Assembly (NCBI RefSeq): GCF_002104995.1
Contig: NW_024468307.1
Location: forward strand, 1 to 51,103
Origin: Linderina pennispora
Taxonomy: Eukaryota; Kickxellomycota; Kickxellomycetes; Kickxellales; Kickxellaceae
Reading direction: 5' to 3'
Length of the DNA stretch: 51,103 nucleotides
Positions 29,430 to 39,929 of the stretch are shown here, piece by piece (the first letter of the stretch is position 1; each line of letters begins with the position of its first letter). A model generated the notes under the pieces. That model worked only from the letters and a program-made list of their open reading frames with translations. It did no database searches and was not told the DNA's origin. Both the position numbers and the translations under genes were made by a program.

Positions 29430-30377
29430 CTACTGACCAGTGGCTTTTCCCTGACTACAGTGACGAGATTGGTGGTCTGCACTACCACACTGGTAGCATA
29501 GGTGGTTATCACGCAGGTATTGGCATACCCATGGTTGACGTATATTGACCTGCATGGTCTGTCCATTGATAACGAGTGTAATGAGACGGTCCTGTCCACC
29601 ACGAGGGGTTTTGCGATAACTAGGCCCTCCCGTATTGCTGTACTGGTGTCCCATGAACATAGCAGCGACCTCCATGAGTTGTTTCATATCGCTGATAGAG
29701 AAGCCATGTGTTGGTGCTGTGACCGTGGGGGTCCCCGTGGGTATAGTATTCATGCGAATCGCATCCACCTCCATGGCATTGGGATCTAGTGGTACTGCCA
29801 TCGGTGTTTCGACTCTCTCCACATTATCCTCTGTGGCTGTCTTACCACCCCGGATACGCTCATACTTGAGGGCTGCTGCGATCACCTCAGTGAATGACTG
29901 GGGCTCCTGTGCATGGACATATTCACGCGGCTTAGGTTGTAACCCATGGATGAAGTCGTAACGCCTCTCCTCGTCAGTCATCTGGTATGTTCTGACGATC
30001 TTTGACTCGGCAGTGATATACTCGGATACAGTGCCAGTCTGTTTCAGTTGACGCAGTCTCTCGTGCAGGGTGTCGTCCACAGTGATAGCTGCGAATTTCG
30101 GTGCAAAGTAGCGCTTAAAGTCTTCGATGTTGTGGACCGGTTGCCAGCCTAGGATTGCTTGTTCCCCTTGTGTTAGTGCTTCCTGTTGACGGTGTAGGGT
30201 GACCTCTACCAATGCTTGCCCCTCTACGCGACGGCGTAGGCAAGCCAATTGACGATTGCTATCTGCGATATTATCCTCCAAGAAAGCATCCGTAGCCATT
30301 GCTAGCCATTCCTGGAATGTCCTCACATCATTCCTGCCTGAATACGTTGGCAGTTCTCCGATGGCCGTTCGAGCCAT
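29430..30377 (-). CDS. gypsy gag (capsid and nucleocapsid)
   Basis: 315 aa from the ATG at 30377 (MARTAIGELPTYSG). It contains the retrotransposon gag core (FQEWLAMATDAF; ALTQGEQAILGWQPV; LRQLKQTGTVSEYI) and a C-terminal CCHC zinc knuckle, C-x2-C-x4-H-x4-C (CYQCGSADHQSRHC). The frame is also open upstream through the LTR to 30557, but that part is LTR sequence and is not counted. Gag is intact, unlike pol, and ends at TAG 29432-29430, overlapping pol by a -1 shift. Confidence 0.9.
   Translation of the reverse strand: MARTAIGELPTYSGRNDVRTFQEWLAMATDAFLEDNIADSNRQLACLRRRVEGQALVEVTLHRQQEALTQGEQAILGWQPVHNIEDFKRYFAPKFAAITVDDTLHERLRQLKQTGTVSEYITAESKIVRTYQMTDEERRYDFIHGLQPKPREYVHAQEPQSFTEVIAAALKYERIRGGKTATEDNVERVETPMAVPLDPNAMEVDAIRMNTIPTGTPTVTAPTHGFSISDMKQLMEVAAMFMGHQYSNTGGPSYRKTPRGGQDRLITLVINGQTMQVNIRQPWVCQYLRDNHLCYQCGSADHQSRHCSQGKATGQ
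29445..29451 (-). promoter_or_regulatory. -1 ribosomal frameshift heptamer G GGA AAA
   Basis: In the gag frame the element strand reads CAG GGA AAA GCC, four codons before the gag stop. G-GGA-AAA fits the X-XXY-YYZ slippery rule, and a -1 slip enters the protease frame with no stop in between. No obvious strong stem was checked downstream. Confidence 0.7.
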
Positions 30378-30416
30378 GTTACGTTCTTTTGTATATAAGG
30401 TGAATAATAAGGTGAT

Positions 30417-30423
30417 GCTACCA
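30417..30423 (-). other. primer-binding site (TGGTAGC)
   Basis: Starting two bases inside the 5' LTR on the element strand, TGGTAGC is complementary to a tRNA 3' end GCUACCA. That end is typical of initiator tRNA-Met, as used by yeast Ty elements. Only 7 bases are convincingly complementary without the host tRNA sequence. Confidence 0.65.
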
Positions 30424-30424
30424 A

Positions 30425-30561
30425 TGACGTGTTTGTATTTTGAGTAAAAGAATAAACCTGTGGAAACAATCTGTATCTCTGTCACATACGGCCTTTTATC
30501 TGTGCATCCTGGGGGTGTGCTTTGTTCCCTCGTGGCTAGTCTCACGTGCTCATACACTACA
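30425..30561 (-). repeat. 5' LTR of the gypsy element
   Basis: 137 bp. It contains a possible TATA (GATAAAAGG on the element strand). It differs from the 3' LTR at five transition sites. The GATT duplication follows at 30562-30565. Confidence 0.93.
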
Positions 30562-31384
30562 GATTCCTAGTTCATGAACCATATTTAAATAAAGTCTTCA
30601 ATATTGGGCATGTTAATGCAAAAGGATGTGAGAGCACTTCTTAAAGACTAACTAGAATCACTAAAATACACCAACACATAGTTTGACACACAGTAACAAG
30701 CTGTGACTAACAATTCAGAGAAAACGAGGGCGTCCTGAAAAACTTTGCCACCGGAACGTTGGGCCGTAGACATTGTATCCGGTAAATGGGACTATAGAGA
30801 TACCGAATATTAGCAGGCTGTGAATATAGTGATATGAGGTAAATACTCTTCTTAGCAAAGTAATAGTATGCCTACACTAGATGTACATCTAAACTCAATA
30901 TCTTCAGTGACTAGACTCGCTTTAGTCACGCTTTTGCCCTATCCGGTTAACGACGAGTGTGGACGCAGTTGCTAAGACGTAGCATTATATCTTTGGTTAC
31001 CTATTGATCTGATGACTTATGCTGCTAAAAGGATTAACGTCTTATTGCGGATATCTCTAGCCACAGCTATGTCGTAAAGACCCACCGGGGCAAGCTCCTT
31101 AGAATACATCTGCTATTGCTGCATATGTTCTAGCCGGTCTCCAGCTACGCTGGGCCTGCTGATTAAATCTACAACTGTGATCTACCAATGATAGCCAATC
31201 AAGCACGGCGCCCTTTATCTTCAGCTCGTCTAAAAGTGTTGGTAAAATGGTCCGCCTCAGTGACTTCGAATTGGCAAGCAATTCTGGAATTCCTGGTCCT
31301 TTTTCTCTCTGTCTTTTCTTCTTCTCCAACAAACCCGCCTTACTCGGAGCGTTTTAAAACGAAAAAGAAAACATACATATAACA
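30562..31384. other. intergenic flank between retrotransposon and ATP19
   Basis: About 820 bases starting with the GATT duplication. No recognisable gene on either strand; the minus-strand frame 31099-31332 is unsupported. The last ~100 bases (pyrimidine-rich CTTTTTCTCTCTG, then CCAACAAACCC) are probably the ATP19 promoter and leader. Confidence 0.55.
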
Positions 31385-31723
31385 ATGGGCAGCTTCTTCA
31401 CCATCGCTGGTCGCAAAATCGCCACCGAATACGTAAGGAACCCTTTTTAAGCGGCGTGGGTAGACTAGACACGACCTTTGGTTATCGGCTTTGAAAACGG
31501 CGGAGGGCACGCTAATTACGCACACATTTATGAAAATACTCTTTTGTAGATTGTCCTCGGTGTTCTGGGCACGTACGGTCTCGGTATCAAGGCCGCCCTT
31601 CCCAAGACCGATAAGACCAAGCAGCCGCCTATCGTTGCCTCGAGCGACGAGGAGACCAAGTTCATCCAGGAGTTCCTGAAGGCCGCTGAGGCCGAGGAGA
31701 CCAAGGCCCCTGCCGCCCACTAA
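31385..31723 (+). CDS. atp19: ATP synthase subunit k (Atp19)
   Basis: Two exons, 31385-31432 and 31550-31723, encode 73 aa: MGSFFTIAGRKIATEY, then a single membrane helix (IVLGVLGTYGLGIKAAL) and the acidic tail ASSDEETKFIQEFLKAAEAE. Fungal Atp19 is a small Fo-sector subunit linked to ATP synthase dimerisation. The EE-x-FI-x-x-F/Y-L-K tail is the family hallmark. The intron 31433-31549 (GTAAGG...TTGTAG, branch-like GCTAAT) joins in phase 0. It converges with the PIG-H gene, 152 bases apart. Confidence 0.88.
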
Positions 31724-31875
31724 ACTTTATATCTAGCGCTGTCTTCGGAAGTTACTATACCAACACACCCCTTTTTCCTCTCTGCCTTCGCTCATATATC
31801 CAGTCATCACCGGATTGAGAATGCATGTGTGAATATTGGTTTTGCTATATACTATGCGGAAAAAGAGCGATCTTG

Positions 31876-32964
31876 CTACGAGAACAGCAGCTGGCGCGCG
31901 CCATGGTATACATGCAAAATGCCATCGAGCTTGGGCAGCAGGTGCGGGAACATGATGACGATTCGGTGCTCGGGGTCCCTGGGCATAATGGCCATATAGT
32001 ACCGATACTCGAACATATGCAGTGCCTCATGTATAACGATGTCTCCGATCTGGTGTCGCTCGTAGCTGCGCACGCTGCGGAACCCCGCCAACGTCACAGT
32101 TTCAGTCTGTATTCCCACATCCCGAATCACCACCAGTGTCTCCTTGTAGACCTGCAAACCGGACCGCACTAGATACAGCACCATTGGCAGGAAGGCAAGC
32201 AAAATAGGGCCGCGGAAAAAGATATGGCCAGCCCACGACATCAACGCAATCGCCATTATATCGCTGGCCCGTATTCCCGCCGAGTCCTGGCGCACCGTGT
32301 ACTCGCAGATATCCGGCGACCGCTGCTCGCACACAAGCACCAGCGCATTGCCACGCACCTCCAAGCCGCCCGGCGGATACCCAATGAACTCCTGCTTGGG
32401 CACATCCGGCTGGTCGGGCGGCTCTGGTATACTGTCAGCTGTGGGTTGTCTTTGGTGCATGAACCGGCTGCGCAGGGTCGGCGACTGTGGGATCTGCTTG
32501 GCTGTCGAGAAAATGTTGGTGCCGAACGGGAACCGCTGCGGCAGCTTCGATGGCAGAACTGATGAGGACGTGCGCTTATGCAGGCTACCCTCGCGCAAAA
32601 GACGCAGGTCCTTTGCTGCCGTGATCGGCGAGTACGGCGAGGAAAACGAGTGTGAGGTCCGGTGCATTGAGGGCAGTTGCTGTGGGCTGGCTTCCATGGG
32701 CAAGGCGGCCAGGGAGGGCGACTCGCTGTTCTCCCGCCGCCGCTGCGACGACCGGCCGAGCCGCGGCCACAGGTCGATGCCCAGGAACGAGCCCTCTTTG
32801 CTGTCGCCGGAGCCGCTGCTGGTGATTGGCAAGGTGGCCGAATTGGACCGGTCCTCGGTTGCTTCAGCCGACCAGCTTGCAGGCCCAGTCGGCACATCAT
32901 TTGCAAGCACGGGCGATGCCGGTGTTGTGTTTTGCTTGCTAATTACTCGTCTCAGCCGCTTCAT
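31876..32964 (-). CDS. gpi15: PIG-H/GPI15, GPI-GlcNAc transferase subunit
   Basis: 362 aa. PIG-H is part of the ER complex that adds GlcNAc to phosphatidylinositol, the first step of GPI-anchor synthesis. The C-terminal domain is clear: a two-part hydrophobic segment (DIMAIALMSWAGHIFF, LLAFLPMVLYLV), then ETLVVIRDVGIQTET, IGDIVIHEALHMFEYRYYMA and IVIMFPHLLPKLDGILHVYHGARQ. The N-terminal 200 residues are Ser-rich and low complexity, so the protein is longer than the ~190-aa animal form. The start ATG at 32964 (MKRLRRVISKQ) is favoured; an in-frame ATG at 33048 adds 28 residues. Confidence 0.9.
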   Translation of the reverse strand: MKRLRRVISKQNTTPASPVLANDVPTGPASWSAEATEDRSNSATLPITSSGSGDSKEGSFLGIDLWPRLGRSSQRRRENSESPSLAALPMEASPQQLPSMHRTSHSFSSPYSPITAAKDLRLLREGSLHKRTSSSVLPSKLPQRFPFGTNIFSTAKQIPQSPTLRSRFMHQRQPTADSIPEPPDQPDVPKQEFIGYPPGGLEVRGNALVLVCEQRSPDICEYTVRQDSAGIRASDIMAIALMSWAGHIFFRGPILLAFLPMVLYLVRSGLQVYKETLVVIRDVGIQTETVTLAGFRSVRSYERHQIGDIVIHEALHMFEYRYYMAIMPRDPEHRIVIMFPHLLPKLDGILHVYHGARQLLFS

Positions 32965-33136
32965 GTCTGTGTGCACTCCTGTTGCAAGCGCTTTGCAGAA
33001 AACAAAAAATCGATGGAAAAGTGAGCTGGCGAAGTCAAAAGACCACAAAAGCTTCGGACTTTCGCAGGGAGCAGTTGTTCTCAGGAAAAATCGATAGTCT
33101 AGAAAAATACTGCAAGAAGCAGCTAAAGTTACAATA

Positions 33137-36100
33137 TCACAGCGGCGAGTGCAATCCTAGCTTGGTGTTGAACTCGAGCTTGGCCAGCTTCTGCTGCCGT
33201 GTCCACCGCTTCTTGTCGTGCAGCTTGCACAGATCCTGTAGCGGCAATAGCAGGATCGGGCCGACGAAGCCGATAAAGTACGTGTACCAGGCAACCCTGT
33301 CCATATGTGCATCGCCAAACGCCAGCAGCAGCGCAGCAAAGGCAAATGTCAGCACGAGGGACACTGCAGAGCACACCGACCAGACGACATTGCGGAATGG
33401 CAAAAACTCGATTGATGTGCGTGTCCTAAACATCAGTGTAGACGAAATACATACGCAGTTGTACACCAGTGCGACCATCGCGCACACTTGCGCAGTCAGC
33501 AGCGCCCACTGCTCGCTCGGGTCCAGCTCCATCCAGTCGCGCTTGCCAAACACCGACGACAGCTTGCCCAGACTCGACACGCCCGGCATAGTTTTCTGCA
33601 ATGCGGTGACGTATACAAGCACAGTCAGGGCGACAGCTGGCAGCATCCGGACGGTCGCATACACAGCAAACCGCCGGATATCCGCCAGGTGGCCGTGGTT
33701 CTTGGGCGGCAGCGTCGACATGATGTTCTCGTCGTGCGGCACAAAGAGCATCGATGCACCAAGCATAGGCGCAATGACCCACAAACACCACATGGTCAGG
33801 TAACCGTTCAGCGCGGGCGGCAGGAGACACAGCGAGGAGATCAGATTCACCAGGACCAGCACCAGGCACGCCATGATCAGCAGCACCGCACACTGCTGCA
33901 TACAGCTGACGAGGCGACGCGCCTCGCGGATAACCTGCATCAGGGTATACAGGCTAGTGTCGTGCTGCAGGAACAGCGGGCATGGAATGCACGTCAGCGC
34001 CGCACCTAGTGCATACTGAGTAACTAGGGCACCCGAGGTCGAGATCGATCCGTCGTTGGCGACATCCTGGCCCGCCAGCATCGCCGACCGCAGCGCAACC
34101 ATGCTGTTGTTGGCACTGATGTTGTTGTTGGCACTGATGTTGTTGTTGGTGTTCGCCCGGGCCCTGTTGGTTGCGTTCGGCGACGCCGACGAGCCACTAC
34201 CGTTGAACAGGATGCGGTTAAAGTGCGGAATCGGCTCGACGCCGACAGCCAGATCGGCCACAGCAAAGGTCAGCGTGTTCGAGTCCCTCAGCGCGCTCCC
34301 GATACAGCACGCAACGTCGCCGTTCTCTTGGAATATATTGATCATTTCGCGGGTCGCGTCCGGCGTGCACTCGGCAAACAGCGATATCTGCAGCGGGATG
34401 TCATCGACCTCTTCCAGATGCGAGCGGATATTCTCAATGCCGCGTGGCAGGCGCGCTTTTATGTCGTGGTCCTCAACGTACCCGTCATCCCCGGTTTCGT
34501 CGGTAGGCGAGCTCAGCAAGATGCACGTGTTCCAGTCGGTCTCGAGCCCGAGCCGCTCTGCAAACGACTTGCTCTGGCGCCCCTTGGATCGCGAGAAATA
34601 CACGAACCGGATGCCAGCGATAGACAAATCCTCGATGAAATCGCATACATCCGTCTTTGGGTCATAGGCAAAGGTAACCAGGCCAAGGAAAATCTGCTCG
34701 GAAACGGCATCGCGCAGGAAGCCCTCCTCGTCATTGAAGGTATCCAGCATCGGTTTTGGATAGTCGAGATCAGGCTCGCTGGCTGCTGAGGCAACCAGCG
34801 ATGCCTTGACAGACGAGTGAGCGGCAAAGGACCGCGCATCCAGCTGAAGATATTCAGGCAGATCCGACAGCGCATCGTGCTCGCTGAAATCTTCCTCAAA
34901 CGACGGATTGTACTCTGGGACATCCTGCTGCTGGATGGAATCATCGTCGACAGCAGTGCCGCTGGGCCCGCTGACCCGCGTATCTGTATTCACTGACATG
35001 AAGCCGCGTCCGCTATCAGCACCAGGACTGCCCGAATGGCCGCTGCCGCTGGAGGCATCCTGGCGCTCCGACAGCTGCTCATGTAGAGCCTCCAGCTCGG
35101 CTTCGGCCTCCTCATCCTCCTCCGGATCCTCATAGATGACATCGAGCGGGCGAGTCAGCGGCGAAAACGGCTTTTTGACAATCGAGCTGATCTGGTCATG
35201 ACCAGGACCCGGCAAGTTCACAGAGGCGATTGATGCACAAGCCCTCTCGGGCTGCGGTGGCAGATTGACGTAGATCTGGCGGCGACCTGCCTTGGATTCG
35301 TCGTCCCAGCCATCCCAGCGGATTTTCTTGGTATCGATGCTGAGCGGGCGGTACGAGAAGGCCAGGCATTGGAGATCTTGCTGCAGAGCGTTCAGGTACA
35401 GCGAGTAGTACTGCGAGATGGTGCGGTCATCCAGGGCCTTGATCTCAGTGCCGTCATAGTAGTCTAGGCACATGTTCATGATGAGTTCGACGTTGCCGTT
35501 GCTGAACAGCTGCAGACCATCCGGAGTCTCGGTGTTGCGAAACACCATCGATGCAAAGCTGGCCTCGCAGAATATGTCCTTTTGGTGTGTCGACTCGGTT
35601 GCCTGGTGGAACGGTGCGAAGACGTCGACCTCCTTCAGCTTGCGATACATGGCCACGTCTTCGGGGGCAAATCCAATGGCGCGACCGACCTTGCACAGAC
35701 ATGTGTCTTGCGACGGCAGAGTCTTGCCGTGGTAGCGCATGCAGTCGCGGCGGCGGTGTGTCGGATCGCTTTTCTGCTTCAGTGAGTCATGGGCGGCAGT
35801 GTTGAGACAGCAGTTGAGCCCGATGGTTTTTAGCGCTGGCAAGTACTTCTCCCAGCCCTCGTCGATAATAAACGGGATCCTGTCGGTGCCGACCAACTGC
35901 TCGGCAAAGTCCAGGATCGCGTACTCGTCCGGTCCTGTCCGGTACAACCACCTGCTCCGGCGAGCAGAATGGCTCTGCTATTGTGCCCTCTTTGTCAATG
36001 CTGCAGATGACCGTGATGCTGCCCAGCGTCTCGGACAGATTACTGGAGCGTGACAGATTGCGGTAGTCGCAGTTGGTCATGAGCCACCGCATGCGCGTCC

Positions 36101-37386
36101 AGATGGGTCCAAAGCCAACTACAACGTCCTTGGTCGGTGGCAATGCCTCGACATCAAATTCATCGATATGCTCCATGTCCTCGTAGTCGGTCTTGCTGCG
36201 CTGCAGCGTATCAAACAGCACAACTTCGGTGGCGTTGGTAAAGATGCGCGCCACGACCCAGAACACCGGCCACAGCGTGGTGCAGGCAAAGGGAAACAAG
36301 ACATACGCAGTCTTGGCCAGCACAACCTCGACGCCCATCCACCGGAACGATCGCTGGCTGATATCCACCACGCCATACATGACCAGGTTGGTGGCCAGTG
36401 CGACCAGCGCAACTACAGGCAGGATCCGCAGCGCACACAGCCGGATCACGATCCGCATCTGGCTCTGCAGCACTGAGCGACCGGTCCGCCGATGGTGTAT
36501 CGCGATCTGCTCCAGGTGGTTTGCCGAGCGGTGTCTCCAGGACGCAGAACAGCATGCGCCCGGCCAGCTCCGGAAACCCAATCGTCGCAGGGTCCCATGG
36601 CCGCCAACGCTCCTCGGGCCGCGGGCTGCCGATTGTCGCGCTGAGCGGGTGCCGCGGAAGCGGGCATTCGGTCGGCATCCAGAGCCGCATCGTGTCGGGC
36701 GTGAACCGCTGGCCACGCACCAGCACAAAGTCCTCCTGCACTGCAGTGCTGCTTGTGCGCAGCGCTACCGAGCACGGCACTACTTCGCCAAATCCGATTG
36801 CCACCACGTCACCTTCCACCACCAGCAGCGTCGGCACATCCCGCCATACGCCGTCCCGCAGAACCGTATAGGCTGTCACCGTCGGCAGCTGGGGCGTGCG
36901 CAACTCCGCGTATGTGCCTGACCACCCACGGATCTCTGCCCCAATTGCGCGCAGCCGTCGGTCCAGCTCATGTGCCTCCAGCCGCGACTCGCGTGCCAGC
37001 ACCCACAGCGTGAACAGAATGCTCGCTACAAGCAGCACCGCCTCAACTATCGCCCCGACCCCGCGCGTCTGGTCCGGCCGGCCCCTGCCCAAAATGTAGC
37101 TGCCGCTGACCAGCAGAAACACTGCCACCAGCAGCGTCGTCCCCAAAACAACAATCGCCGGGCCAGCGCGTTTATAGAAATGTGGCGGCACCACGATCTT
37201 GGCATTGTCTGTGTCTATGAGCTCCAGGAGCTTCAGCTTGGCTGAGGCTGTTGTCAGCCCTATTGCCGCCGGCGTCTCGTTACTGCGGCTACTGCTCACT
37301 TTTATGTTATTACTATTGGCGTGCCCTGCGTCGTCTTCGAATATATCGCTGCTTTGTGCTGCGCCATCGGACGCTGCCGGGTCCAT
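33137..37386 (-). CDS. TMEM94-like P-type ATPase, two apparent frameshifts
   Basis: About 1,415 codons in three frames: 37386 to ~36518, ~36518 to ~35945, then 35947 to 33137. TMEM94-type proteins are ER P-type-ATPase-like membrane proteins linked to Mg2+ uptake. Visible: two N-terminal membrane helices (AIVVLGTTLLVAVFLLVSG), an actuator-like segment (LLVVEGDVVAIGFGEVVPC), ETPLGK at the first shift, another helix pair, a phosphorylation-like motif CSIDKEGT (DKTGT with T to E), WEKYLPALKTIGLN, a long acidic insert, and a cluster of about six C-terminal helices. Both shifts behave as one extra base (in CC near 36518 and around 35930-35950) in strongly conserved sequence, so sequencing error is as likely as gene death. 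The Asn/Ile/Ser repeat NNNISANN lies near 34110-34160. Confidence 0.85.
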
Positions 37387-37788
37387 TGTCTGTACCAGGC
37401 TCTAAGACGTGAATTGGTTGTGAATGAGACTAGAGAAGAGAAAGCAGAGGTGCCAACCGGTGAGGTGGGTCGCGTCAAGGCGCTTATTTTTTGGCTCTGC
37501 TGGAGATATCGGTGTGGTTGGAATGGAATAGGGTGGGAATAGATGCTAGAGCGCAGAGTCACGGAAAGAGTGGAGAGGGAGCAGCATGGAAATAGTACAA
37601 GGAGGTATTCTGCAACCACGCACTAGCGCATGTAGTTTTTAAGTCAAATTTACAGGCAAAAAAGTTTTTAGTAAAACAAAACGCACAATAATACTGTTTG
37701 AAGGCAAGAGGCGAATTCTTCTGTTGTTTCCGTCGGTCCAGCAGAATGCACCGTTCATTATTCTGGCCGATCGTTTTCAGCCGGCTTT
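37387..37788. other. 402-base spacer, no gene
   Basis: The spacer between the TMEM94-like start and the UVSSA stop. It should contain the TMEM94-like promoter and the UVSSA 3' end. Nothing else recognised. Confidence 0.6.
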
Positions 37789-39714
37789 TCAGAAGCCTCT
37801 CTTCAATATTTTGCGGATCCTGTTCGCGCTCGATCCCTTGGCTTTGCGCAGATCCACCAGCGCTGAGGGCGCTGCCGGCTCCTTGCGCTTCCGTAGTCGC
37901 CGCCCTGTGCCCGCAGCCACCGGGTGTTGCTGGCTGACCAGCGGCGCCAGATCTTTCCAATGCACGTCCTCAAGCCGTGCTGCCGTGGCCACAGCACTTG
38001 TCGCTGGCTCCTCTAGCACCGGCTCCTCGATCTCCTTTGCATCCTCAGCCTCCTCAGCCTCCTCAGCTCCCTGCCCCACGCAATTGCCATGCTCGTCGCG
38101 CGGAACCACCTTGCCGTGGTACGGACACGCGACGAGGTCGCGTCGACGACACAGCTTTCCATTCTTGAGCGGTGCTCGGCATTCTTTTATCACCGGTCGC
38201 CTGGAGGTATTCTGGGCGACGTCAGAATAGAGCAGCGTGCGCTTCCTGAGGTTGTCGACGGCATCACCCTTTAGCACTGCCTGCTCTCGAGCACTGCCCA
38301 GGAACCGGTGCCGGATTTCCAGCCCAGTGACATTGGCATCGACCGTGCTCTTATCCCAGTACATCAAATCCTGCCCAAACTCCACTACAGGTGCTGTCTT
38401 CAGCAGCTGCTTTTCAATCTCGGACTTTTCCGTGTTCGCGGTACTCTGTCGCGGCCGCTGTGCTGTTTGACGCGGTCTGACAAATGTGGGGTCGTTCTCG
38501 AGCTCGGGCTCGTGCTGGAGTGCGAATATTGGATTCTCTTTCGGCCCCTGCTTGGCTATTCCGCCTGGCCTTGCGCCTTTGCTGCGCTGGTAGCGCTTCA
38601 CAATATCCGTTGCATCCTCGAATTCGTCCTCCGACTCCGACTCCCCGTTGCTGTTCAGGAATGACGTGTCGATGTGCAGGTCTCGGCACTTTGGCTCAAG
38701 CGCCTCAATGCGCCTCTGCAAACCACGCACAGACTCGATGAGCGGACGTATCTCGGGATCTAGCGCCGGATCAATCCGCGACAGCTTGTCCAGCCACACG
38801 TCGATCTGCGGCTTAAAGACCCTCATTGTCGGCTTGAGATGCTCGCGGATTGTGCTGTAGACAACCGAGTTGTCTGGTGATTCTTCGGCATCAACAAGTC
38901 GGTCGGGGTTGAGGTCCACAGAGATGCCGTGTCGGTTTCGCGACATGACCGCCAGGATCTGGTCCAGGTCGGAGTCGCTATCGTCATCGCTCTTACCGCT
39001 TGCTTGCGGCTCTGCATCAAGCATGACTTCAAACTCGTCATCGTCTTTCTCAGCGTTGGCCGAGTCCACTTCATTGTCAATCCCGGCAACTCCAGGCACC
39101 AGGATCGCAAAGCAGCTGTCCAGCACTGTCAGCGACTCATCGATGTCCTGCCGATGCATCTGCACGTCTGCCAGCACCGAGTCCCACGACCACTGCATGT
39201 AGCGCTCTCTATTTCTCTCCCGCCCCTCCTGCGCTCTCTCCACGGCCCGCTCTCCTTGGCGACTGGCCGACGCCTGTGAAAAGTCGATCTTCACTGAGTA
39301 CTTCAGGTACCGGAATGCCAGCCCCAGTCTCCGATATGCACTGCCGAACCGCCGCACCCATCCAAGCATGCACTCGGCCGCAAGACGCTTCAGCTTCCGT
39401 GCGTATGCCTGGGGCGCCGGCAATGTATGCTGGTAGAGCCCCAGCGTGAGAGACAGGAAGTGCGGCAGCGCAGCAATCAGAAGCAGGCGGAACTGGTGTG
39501 ACCGCTCAAACAGCACGCTTATCGCCTGGGTGCTGGAGATGCGTATCTGCGCGTGTTGTTTGCCAAGAGCCTTCATTAGCAACTCAAACACGAGAGGTAT
39601 TGTGTTTGGCGAGCTTTTGCATGTGCGCTTCAGGACGCTGAGCTTCTCTGGGTCCAGCGCATCAAGGCCACTCTTGGTGAGCTCGTCCACTAGTTCTGGC
39701 AGGTGTTCAGTCAT
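37789..39714 (-). CDS. uvssa: UVSSA-like transcription-coupled repair scaffold
   Basis: 641 aa. UVSSA binds stalled RNA polymerase II with CSA/CSB and recruits TFIIH in transcription-coupled nucleotide excision repair. The N-terminal ~150 residues form the VHS-like helical domain (VFELLMKALGKQHAQIRIS, LLLIAALPHFLSLTLG). The middle is acidic and low complexity. The conserved C-terminal zinc-containing block (DUF2043) spans about 440-535, with FGQDLMYWDK and a Cys/His cluster ECRAPLKNGKLCRRR then ACPYHGK near 511-534. A basic tail (RRLRKRKE) may be nuclear targeting. Length is near the human 709 aa. No intron. Head-to-head with the U1 gene, 215 bases apart. Confidence 0.92.
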   Translation of the reverse strand: MTEHLPELVDELTKSGLDALDPEKLSVLKRTCKSSPNTIPLVFELLMKALGKQHAQIRISSTQAISVLFERSHQFRLLLIAALPHFLSLTLGLYQHTLPAPQAYARKLKRLAAECMLGWVRRFGSAYRRLGLAFRYLKYSVKIDFSQASASRQGERAVERAQEGRERNRERYMQWSWDSVLADVQMHRQDIDESLTVLDSCFAILVPGVAGIDNEVDSANAEKDDDEFEVMLDAEPQASGKSDDDSDSDLDQILAVMSRNRHGISVDLNPDRLVDAEESPDNSVVYSTIREHLKPTMRVFKPQIDVWLDKLSRIDPALDPEIRPLIESVRGLQRRIEALEPKCRDLHIDTSFLNSNGESESEDEFEDATDIVKRYQRSKGARPGGIAKQGPKENPIFALQHEPELENDPTFVRPRQTAQRPRQSTANTEKSEIEKQLLKTAPVVEFGQDLMYWDKSTVDANVTGLEIRHRFLGSAREQAVLKGDAVDNLRKRTLLYSDVAQNTSRRPVIKECRAPLKNGKLCRRRDLVACPYHGKVVPRDEHGNCVGQGAEEAEEAEDAKEIEEPVLEEPATSAVATAARLEDVHWKDLAPLVSQQHPVAAGTGRRLRKRKEPAAPSALVDLRKAKGSSANRIRKILKRGF

Positions 39715-39888
39715 GATATATATTCACAGGCTGTAAAAGAGGAGAAGGTGTGAGCGGAGACGAAGAGTGCCAGAGCGTTCTAGCGAGCCAAACGCACCGC
39801 CTTGCACATTCAAAAAAATCCTGTGACCGCAGCCAAAAGGCAAAATTGTCCCATTAATTTCCCTATTAGGATTCCTGAGGGCACGGGC

Positions 39889-39894
39889 TATAAA
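39889..39894 (+). promoter_or_regulatory. TATA box of the U1 snRNA gene
   Basis: CTATAAATTT places TATAAA 41 bases upstream of the U1 5' end at 39930, suitable for a pol II snRNA promoter. The same 215-base gap must also serve UVSSA on the other strand. Confidence 0.6.
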
Positions 39895-39929
39895 TTTGCG
39901 ACATGGCCGGCGCTGGTGGTGGAAAACTC

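Larger units (their letters stand above)
17363..30561 (-). mobile_element. Ty3/gypsy LTR retrotransposon, full length, carrying nested insertions
   Basis: The element runs on the minus strand from the 5' LTR (30425-30561) to the 3' LTR (17363-17499). Order is gag, protease, reverse transcriptase, RNase H, integrase, the Ty3/gypsy order. The outer ends are flanked by a perfect 4-bp duplication, GATT (17359-17362 and 30562-30565). LTR ends are TG...CA when read on the element strand. Removing the nested 8394 bp (element plus duplication) leaves about 4.8 kb, a normal gypsy size. The two LTRs differ at five positions in 137, all transitions, so the insertion is not new. Pol carries several stops and this copy cannot move by itself. 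Confidence 0.95.

Noticed and set aside
32297-33097. 266-codon plus-strand frame opposite PIG-H
   Set aside because: Antisense of a low-complexity region; no domain, while the minus strand has a clear PIG-H domain.
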